64,000 nucleotides of DNA, taken from positions 744,001 through 808,000 of the forward strand of contig NZ_JAODOQ010000001.1 in assembly GCF_025398315.1 (NCBI RefSeq), written 5' to 3'. The notes beneath the pieces are model-generated. The model made no database searches. It was not told where the DNA came from and saw only the letters and a list, made by a program, of their open reading frames with translations. The translations under genes and the position numbers were made by a program. Each line of letters starts with the position of its first letter. The first letter of the stretch is position 1. This document shows positions 58,046 through 64,000 of this stretch, piece after piece. The DNA is from Shewanella phaeophyticola. Its GTDB lineage: Bacteria > Pseudomonadota > Gammaproteobacteria > Enterobacterales > Shewanellaceae.

Positions 58046-59143
58046 ATGAAACATTGCACGACAGCATTGACTATTGAAGATCATTTTTGCCCTGATTGTG
58101 GGGATAACATTGAAAACCTTGTCACGATAAAGTCAGTAATCGCATTACACCCAGATATGATTGATGATTTGAAAGTACATTGCCCTGATGCAACAATTTA
58201 TACTGGCTGGGTAGAAAAAACGCATCATTATAAACGTCGTTATAAATCCCGCGGAAGCCATAGTGAAACATTGTACTATTCATACTGGTTTTTAACGCTT
58301 AATAACGAGAACGGAGAGCAAAAAACAATCAGCATTAGTTCTGAAGATAGTTCTCTGGATAGAGTAGCAAAGGATGACATTATTACTATTTTAATGCCAA
58401 CCAACTACAGTGCAAATCATCCATTAGCCGATAAAGATGATGCTAAAACTGTGACTCATAATGAGCTAGCTCCCGTTGTTGTTTTTCACCGAGATAGTGG
58501 TCAAGAGTCTATCCGTGAGCCTGGTTATCGTGTTGATGGTTTTTCTAAAGCAAACATTTTTTTCAATGCTTTTATCTTTTGTTGCATAGTAGGTTTTGCA
58601 GGGCTTTATTTTGAAGTATACCCTTTCAAATTAGGGGCACTATTAACTGTAATCGTCACCATCATTATTGGATCTATTTGGAGTAGTCACCGCACAAAAG
58701 TTTTTGAGGCAGAGACTGCTAGGTTAGCTGAAATCAAGAAAACCACCAAACGTATATTAGGTGTGTCAATAGATGATATGGGTTATGAACAACGAGCTCG
58801 AAAAGCCAAAAAAGACGATGTGTTTTGCCCTCATTGTGATGCCCTTAACGATAGTCAACACCGATATTGCTCATCTTGTGGTGCATTGCAAGCCAACGAT
58901 ATGGTTGATGAATTAGTTTCTGCTGCGAGCGTTACATCTAACGGGCAGGATATGACTCATTCGTTAACAGAGGCTGGTAGTCGTTCAATTGAACCTGTAC
59001 CCTCATCGAGGCGAATCACAAGACAAGAAAAAATACTGCAAACGTGCCATCCATTCATTATGTCTAATGAGAGTGATTACATTCACAAGCATGTATTAGT
59101 GTCTAATTTCCCTGCACAATTAGCAGTTACTCTCGACTTGTGA
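58046..59143 (+). CDS. Zinc-ribbon membrane protein, unknown function
   Basis: 365 residues. The N-terminus (MKHCTTALTIEDHFCPDCG) resembles a zinc ribbon but has lost one cysteine of the first pair. A soluble beta-rich domain (residues about 40-120), two adjacent membrane helices (about 172-210) and a complete zinc ribbon (CPHCDALNDSQHRYCSSCG, near 263-281) follow, then a low-complexity tail. The stop overlaps the next gene's GTG (GTGA), either as coupling or because one gene was split by a frameshift. I do not recognise the family. Confidence 0.6.
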   Translation: MKHCTTALTIEDHFCPDCGDNIENLVTIKSVIALHPDMIDDLKVHCPDATIYTGWVEKTHHYKRRYKSRGSHSETLYYSYWFLTLNNENGEQKTISISSEDSSLDRVAKDDIITILMPTNYSANHPLADKDDAKTVTHNELAPVVVFHRDSGQESIREPGYRVDGFSKANIFFNAFIFCCIVGFAGLYFEVYPFKLGALLTVIVTIIIGSIWSSHRTKVFEAETARLAEIKKTTKRILGVSIDDMGYEQRARKAKKDDVFCPHCDALNDSQHRYCSSCGALQANDMVDELVSAASVTSNGQDMTHSLTEAGSRSIEPVPSSRRITRQEKILQTCHPFIMSNESDYIHKHVLVSNFPAQLAVTLDL

Positions 59144-59835
59144 AAGTCATTGATAAGACCGTCCAATCAGATGTTAATGATGATACTCATGTTAGCTCTA
59201 GAACAACACGTACAGATTATAAAGACCGTTATGGCAGCACTATTAGCTCAGAATACAACACCACTACAACCAGTCATCGTCAACGAAACTCGCGTATTTA
59301 TGGCGAATTGATGATTGAAACTCCTGACGGGGAAGAGCAATCATTTAAGGCTCCTCAGTCGCTTTTAGGTTCTGCAGACGTTGGAGATTGGATCTTGTTG
59401 GGTAGCAGTAAGGTTGTAGGTCAGGGCACCAATGAAGGTTATGATGAGTTTTATTACAATATTAATAAAAATGAAACGATAAATCCTGAAACCGCCACGC
59501 AATGGATCAGAAGCTCAACGAAAAGTAAGATGATTATTTTTATGCTGTTAATATTAGCTTGTGCGTGCTCTGCATATTTTGATGTTGTTATGAATGCTAT
59601 TTCTTCTGTTGTTCCAATCACAGTGGTTTATCCACTATTTAGATTGACTGACATGTTACATATTCCTATAAACTACTCTCCGCTAGTGCTTTTAGCCTGT
59701 GTGTTTGTATTATTAATTATCATAAAGTCGACATTTATTCGTAGTAATAAGAAGCGGCGCATATTGGCGCTAGGTTCGTTATATGACACGTTACGACAGT
59801 GTCAAAATACACGAGAGCCTTTCTTAAAACTGTAA
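59140..59835 (+). CDS. Membrane protein coupled to the zinc-ribbon gene, unknown function
   Basis: 231 residues, GTG start overlapping the upstream stop. A Ser/Thr-rich N-terminus (SSRTTRTDYKDRYGSTISSE) precedes a soluble domain (YGELMIETPDGEEQSF, VGDWILLGSSKVVG) that resembles the soluble domain of the upstream protein (TLNNENGEQKTISI, KDDIITILMP). Two membrane helices (about 130-150 and 183-205) follow. The two may be one frameshifted protein with a repeated domain. A strong terminator follows. Confidence 0.6.
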   Translation: MKVIDKTVQSDVNDDTHVSSRTTRTDYKDRYGSTISSEYNTTTTSHRQRNSRIYGELMIETPDGEEQSFKAPQSLLGSADVGDWILLGSSKVVGQGTNEGYDEFYYNINKNETINPETATQWIRSSTKSKMIIFMLLILACACSAYFDVVMNAISSVVPITVVYPLFRLTDMLHIPINYSPLVLLACVFVLLIIIKSTFIRSNKKRRILALGSLYDTLRQCQNTREPFLKL

Positions 59836-59859
59836 ATCTACCGGGTTTTCAATAACAAT

Positions 59860-59897
59860 AAAAAAACGCTCATAGTGAATGCTTTGAGCGTTTTTTT
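59860..59897. terminator. Strong, possibly bidirectional terminator
   Basis: AAAAAAACGCTCA (59860-59872) pairs perfectly with TGAGCGTTTTTTT (59885-59897) around a 12-nt loop, with an A run on one side and a T run on the other. It lies 25 nt after the stop codon. Confidence 0.92.
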
Positions 59898-59999
59898 ATT
59901 GGTTGTTCAATATCGCTATTCGCTGCTTGCGTCTTTTTCTTCGTGAGTGGTTATTTTATACAATCCGCATTAGAATTTGCTCTTTTAGCAAAATGATCA

Positions 60000-60063
60000 G
60001 GAGGTATTCGAGGCAGCCTTTTGAAGACATCGTCGTTCTCGGCAACTGCTCCTGCGTTGCTCT
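60000..60063. repeat. Fragment shared with the MITE-like element at 53189
   Basis: CTCGGCAACTGCTCCTGCG and GTTGCTCT at about 60038-60063 match the interior of the 53189-53499 element. The match stops where the IS5-family remnant begins, so one element probably interrupted the other. Confidence 0.5.
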
Positions 60064-60066
60064 TGA

Positions 60067-60408
60067 TGTGGTGTTGACCACCTTAAGGAGGTCAACGTAT
60101 TTATCGCTGATAAAGGCTATGACAGCGATGCTTTAAGGGCATATGTCAATTCTAAAGGTGGCAAAACCGTTATACCGAAGCGAAATTATGGGCAAGATAT
60201 CGACAAAGAAAGCATGGATTGGTGTCTCTACAAGTATCGACATTTGGTTGAGAATGTTTTCGCGAGGATAAAGCACTTCCGAGTAATATCAACAAGATAT
60301 GATAAGTTAGCAAGAAATTACGCCAGTATGGTATCACTGTCGTTTACTATAATGTGGCTGCCGATGTATTGTTGAATAAAATGTGTACAGCAAAGATCAA
60401 TAGACCCT
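60067..60408 (+). mobile_element. IS5-family (IS427-like) transposase 3' remnant and right terminal repeat
   Basis: A frame without a start reads VFIADKGYDSDALRAYVNSK, then GKTVIPKRNYGQDIDKESMD, KYRHLVENVFARIKHFRVIS and TRYDKLARNYASMVSLSF, the C-terminal part of IS5-family DDE transposases including the last catalytic Glu (ENVFARIK). It ends at a TGA near 60375. The right terminal repeat, read inward, is AGGGTCTATTGATCTTTGCT and matches the MITE ends at 26393 and 27212 with one difference in 21. The 5' two-thirds are missing. Confidence 0.85.
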
Positions 60409-60478
60409 AATGACGCAGCCTAAAATAGTTCATATTCTAATAAGGATTGATATTAGAACAAGTTTTTTGATGCAATGG

Positions 60479-61526
60479 TTAAGGGTGCACTCTATTTCGG
60501 CCTAAGGTTTTTGCTTGATACAAACATTTGTCGGCAGTATTGATTAGCTCGTCGATACTTTGATCTTCACTCAGTTGTGAAATACCGATACTAATGGTGA
60601 CATTAATTTGTTGTGATAAGAAATTAACCGTATGTTGCTCAACGCTGCTGCGGATTTTTTCTGCAATAATGTTGGCTTGTTCTGCGGATGTTTGCGGCAG
60701 AATAATCAAAAACTCTTCGCCGCCCCAGCGAGCGACACAATCTTGTTGTCGAACTTGTTCTTTAAAGAGGGTTGATAACTCAGTCAGCACCATGTCTCCA
60801 CCATTGTGGCCGTATTTGTCGTTAACTAATTTAAAGTGGTCTAAATCGCACAATAATACCGATAGCGGCTCATTGTTACGCTGCAATCTTGATTTTTCTT
60901 GTTCTAGAATGGTTGCGGCATTTCGCCTGTTAGCTAATTTTGTGAGCGGATCACGCATGGCAAGATCTTGGTATTGTCTGCTGAGCTCAAGTGCATTTTT
61001 GTATGATTGCATTCTGGAGTATTCATACAGGGCTGATAAAAATGACATGGTTAAAAACGATAAGATCAGTCGTAGGGTGTAACTGTTACTGTATTGCGCA
61101 TGTTGAATGATGTGTTGTGGTAAAAAGATGATGATGCAGATAACCGTTAAAAAAATTAACAGGTTTATTAAGCCATTACGAAGCCCTAATACATATACCG
61201 ACACTGGAGCCACGATGAAAATCCATAAAGGCTACGGTGTGTTCAACTCCACCGCTAAAGACTAAGTAAAACATCAATAAATATAGTGAGTAAATGACCA
61301 GTGTTGAGCCGATTTTAAGCTCGAGTTTATTGACAGAAAAAAACGCGATTAAATAGATTGTGCTGGCGACAAACAACACAACAGAGAGCATGGTGTTATG
61401 GCCAAATAAGCTGAGTAATCCCATCAAAAAAGTAATGGACATACCAACCAACGAAAACAAAGCAACGACCCAAGCTTGTTGTTGCTCGCCGGTGCTGTTT
61501 TTGTGTTGTTTGATTAATGCACGCAA
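60479..61526 (-). pseudogene. Membrane-bound diguanylate cyclase (GGDEF), frameshifted
   Basis: TTG start at 61526 with AAAGGA 7-8 nt upstream. About five to six membrane helices lie in the N-terminal half. The frame breaks near 61226, where HT of the first frame continues as PLWIFIVAPVSVYVLGLRNG in the second. The GGDEF domain has DPLTKLANRRNAATI, DLDHFKLVNDKYGHNGGD and ARWGGEEFLIILPQT; RQQD, five residues before GGEEF, is an inhibitory I-site. It makes c-di-GMP from two GTP. It stands alone. Confidence 0.87.
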
Positions 61527-61779
61527 TGGTTAATCCTTTAAGTATTGTTGAACTCAAAGTCGAAATAGAAATGAATTAAGTCATTACTGAAATAGTAAAA
61601 AACCATTTATTGTATGTTCAGGTTGCCATAAAATGACAATTTAGCCAACGTAATTTGCCTGTAATTGGTATGGCTAACAAATAAAGTAGATGACTAATAT
61701 GTTCAATTGAGAAATTGTTTAGATTGTCGTTGACCTGAAAGTCATGTTGATAAGGTGATAATGAGCATTTAATACATTA

Positions 61780-62342
61780 TTAATGCTCATTTAACCAAGG
61801 TAGAAGGGCATTAATTGTTTGAGTGATGGTATTGGCAGAATCCGCCTGGTAACCGTAGGTGCGAATACCAAAAATAACCGTCATCAATTGCGCGGCATAA
61901 GCTTTAGCTTGTTCAATGTTATAAAGGCGACTGAGGTAATCGGCATAAATTTCTTCTATACTGGCTAATTGTGCTGATGCAAATTGGTATAAAGTATTAC
62001 CTTGTGAAGCCAATTCAAGTTGGGTTTTGATCAAAAAGCAACCACAGTAATCACAAGATTTTGACTGCTCGACTAAATTGGTCAATATTTGCTTGATGCC
62101 CTCATTGACGTTAGAAGTATTTGCCATTTTTTGGTGAATTGAATCAATTGAAAACGCGGCATAGCGGGCTAATGCTTCTTGAAACAGCTTCTCTTTATTT
62201 TCGAACTCATGATAAATACTGCCTGGTTTTAATCCTGTGGCCTTAGTGATCTGCTGGATACTCGATGCCGCATAACCTTGTTGCCAAAATAAACGAATAA
62301 CGTTATCTAATACGTCTTCTCGCTGATAATTTTTTTTGCCAT
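61780..62342 (-). pseudogene. TetR-family regulator, frameshifted at an A tract near the start
   Basis: ATG at 62342 gives MAKK; then an A8 run (62330-62337 on the plus strand as T8) puts the frame out. One more A gives NYQREDVLDNVIRLFWQQGY, AASSIQQITKATGLKPGSIY and HEFENKEKLFQEALARY, the TetR helix-turn-helix. The effector domain has CDYCGCFLIKTQLELAS with three cysteines. Total about 188 residues. The tract could be a base-call loss or a phase-variable site. No divergent target gene lies within 300 nt. Confidence 0.85.
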
Positions 62343-62736
62343 TTTACTGCCTCGATCTTGCCCCATGTGCTATGGCTAAATGGTACCATTATTGGAATAA
62401 CTGTTCAAAATATGCCTATGTATCACGTTAACATGATGAGTATTAATGCATGTTAAATAAAGTTGTTTAGGGTTAACCGTAAAATAAAAGTCATTATCAT
62501 GCTTAATAAAGGGTGTTGTTAATATGCTTTGCTTGACGGACATGCTTACCTATCGTGTGGCTTAACTCAGTGTCTTGAGGAATTTAATTTAACCGAAGCC
62601 TGTTTCTATTGCGTGTTTAATCGGTGTAACAACCTAACATTAAGTTGGGTTGTGTATTAAAAACATTATGTTTTTCAATGCCTAGCTTGTAAAAACCTAG
62701 GTTATCGTCCACAGTTAACCTATGTTATTTTAACTT
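62343..62736. other. Intergenic region between tetR and the CHASE gene
   Basis: About 390 AT-rich nt that must contain promoters for the two divergent genes. I see no convincing operator dyad. Confidence 0.4.
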
Positions 62737-64000
62737 ATGATAAACATGACCAAAATTGCTAGTTATAAAAATGCGCTTAAATTGGGTATTGGAGTGTTCG
62801 CTTTTGGCTTAGTCATTAGTGTTGGTGTTGCCTTAGGGGTAAAAAATAAAAATGAGCAATATATAAACAAAACCCTAGATGATGTCAGTAAGCAAGTTTC
62901 ATCTAATATTACTAATCGTCTGCAACTCTATCAATATGGCTTACGCAGTGCTCGTGGGATTATCTTCACAGAAGGTGTTGATGGGATGTCGCGTGCAAAA
63001 TTCATCAAATACAGCCAAACACGTGATTTAGATAATGAGTTCCCAGGTGCTAGGGGGTTTGGTTTTATTCGGCGTGTTTCTCTGGCGGATGAGTTTGAGT
63101 TTTTAGCACAAGCAAAGGCGGATGATTGACTCAATTTTAATATTAGGCAGCTTAATTCACACGATGATGAACGTTATGTGATTCAATATATTGAACCTGT
63201 AGAGCGTAATTACTCGGCGGTAGGTTTAGATATTGCTTCAGAGCAAAACCGTAAACATGCTGCTAAAGATGCGTATCTTACTGGTGAGGTTAGGCTCACT
63301 GGCTCTATTACCTTAGTGCAAGCTACAGGGAGTCCTTTACAAGCATTTTTAGTGTTAATGCCAATTTATAGCACAGGATATACCCCTCCAACTGTTCAAT
63401 TAAGAGAGGCCAACGCATTTGGTTGGAGTTATGCTCCTTTAGTGGCCAACGAAGTTTTTGACGAACTGCCTTTGTCGCGAGATTCGACAAAGTTAATCAT
63501 TAAAGATATTACTCATTTTGATGAGCATGTCGCTTTTTACGAGACACACTTAGATGATGCGAGTCCATTATCAAAATATAATGTTACTGTAGAGCGAGAA
63601 GTGTTTGGGCGTAAGTGGCAAATTACGCTCGCTGCTTACCCTAATTTTGTTAGCGGTTTACAGTTAACATCACCTAATATCGTGTTTTCTTACGGACTGA
63701 TTTTTAGCTTATTATTAGGGGCTTTTATTGGTTATTACACTTATACCGCCAACAAAAGAAAAATTACATTAGCTGACAATGAGCGACGCGCCAATATTGT
63801 AGAGCACTCACTTGATGCGATTATTAGCTATGATTGTGATGGGATGATTACGGGATGGAACCAGGGCGCTGAAACCATATTTGGTTATACTCAAGCAGAG
63901 GTTCTAGGCTTAAAAAAACAAGCGTTTATTACCCCTGATGATTGTATCGACACTGAACAGACGTTATTTGATAAAGTGTTAGATGGTGAGTCGTTGCTTA
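62737..64000 (+). pseudogene. CHASE-PAS signalling protein, 3' end outside window, with an in-frame stop
   Basis: A membrane-anchored sensor. A first membrane helix (LGIGVFAFGLVISVGVALG), a CHASE domain (GARGFGFIRRVS, VGLDIASEQNRK, LVLMPIYSTGY), a second membrane helix (IVFSYGLIFSLLLGAFIGYY) and a PAS domain (ANIVEHSLDAIISYDCDG, GWNQGAETIFGYT) follow; the output domain lies beyond the window. A TGA at 63127-63129 sits in the CHASE domain, with the same frame continuing on both sides (QAKADD, stop, LNFNIRQLN). A single substitution therefore breaks it, unlike the indels elsewhere. It is a paralog of the hybrid kinase at 40400. Confidence 0.8.

Noticed and set aside
60073..60096. GTTGACC...GGTCAAC palindrome at the IS remnant junction as an attachment or resolution site
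   Set aside because: It is nearly perfect but single-copy, lies partly inside the transposase frame, and has no associated recombinase; chance is enough.
59903..60136. 77-residue plus-strand ORF after the terminator
   Set aside because: It spans a repeat fragment and the out-of-frame start of a transposase remnant, with no coherent protein features.
1..64000. tRNA, rRNA or riboswitch genes
   Set aside because: No cloverleaf with a T-arm, rRNA-like sequence or known riboswitch consensus was noticed by eye; a covariance-model search would be decisive.

Overview
The window looks like chromosome of a Shewanella-type marine gammaproteobacterium. This is inferred from a moderately low GC content, a Tat-exported flavoenzyme paired with a small multiheme c-type cytochrome, many large c-di-GMP and hybrid-kinase signalling proteins, TonB transport, and the gene order around cysDNC and galU. 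No rRNA, tRNA or CRISPR array was found.

Layout. (1) Positions 1-9060 hold a surface-glycan locus with three sulfotransferase-like genes and five glycosyltransferases, AT-rich at its left edge. (2) 9277-17423 holds sulfate activation (cysD, cysN, an SLC13-type transporter, cysC), a DHH phosphoesterase, a small unknown protein, a nucleotide-sugar epimerase and galU. Together regions 1 and 2 could make PAPS and UDP-sugars and build a sulfated surface polysaccharide. (3) 17546-22725 holds a sensor kinase with a periplasmic solute-binding domain, an NtrC-like regulator without a GAFTGA loop, and, divergently, a Tat-exported FMN hydroxyacid-dehydrogenase-like protein plus a triheme cytochrome c7. 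This is probably an uncharacterised periplasmic respiratory module and is the main candidate for new biology. (4) 22799-32087 is accessory: yefM-yoeB with its operator, a NapH-like ferredoxin, a Crp/Fnr regulator, two copies of a MITE, a Fic protein, decayed AbiEii and IS66 remnants, and an Aer-like chemoreceptor. (5) 32243-36833 holds a LysR regulator beside DoxX, a glutathionyl-hydroquinone reductase and a DODA-type dioxygenase, then a 42-bp triple tandem repeat and a lipoprotein. (6) 37854-45193 holds two very large signalling genes. (7) 45342-51953 holds a MerR regulator divergent from a His-rich TonB receptor, a beta-CASP metallo-hydrolase and an S9 peptidase. (8) 52280-59835 holds unknown genes, including an OmpA-lipoprotein / membrane-protein / VWA-like operon and a coupled zinc-ribbon pair. 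(9) 59860-64000 holds an IS5-family remnant that carries the same terminal repeat as the MITEs, a GGDEF protein, a TetR regulator and a CHASE-PAS protein that runs off the window.

A striking global property is the number of broken reading frames, about 20 in 64 kb. At least 11 are repaired by adding one base to a homopolymer run, so many look like sequencing or assembly undercalls rather than real pseudogenes. I annotate those genes at full length, mark them as pseudogenes for the broken frame, and give the break positions.
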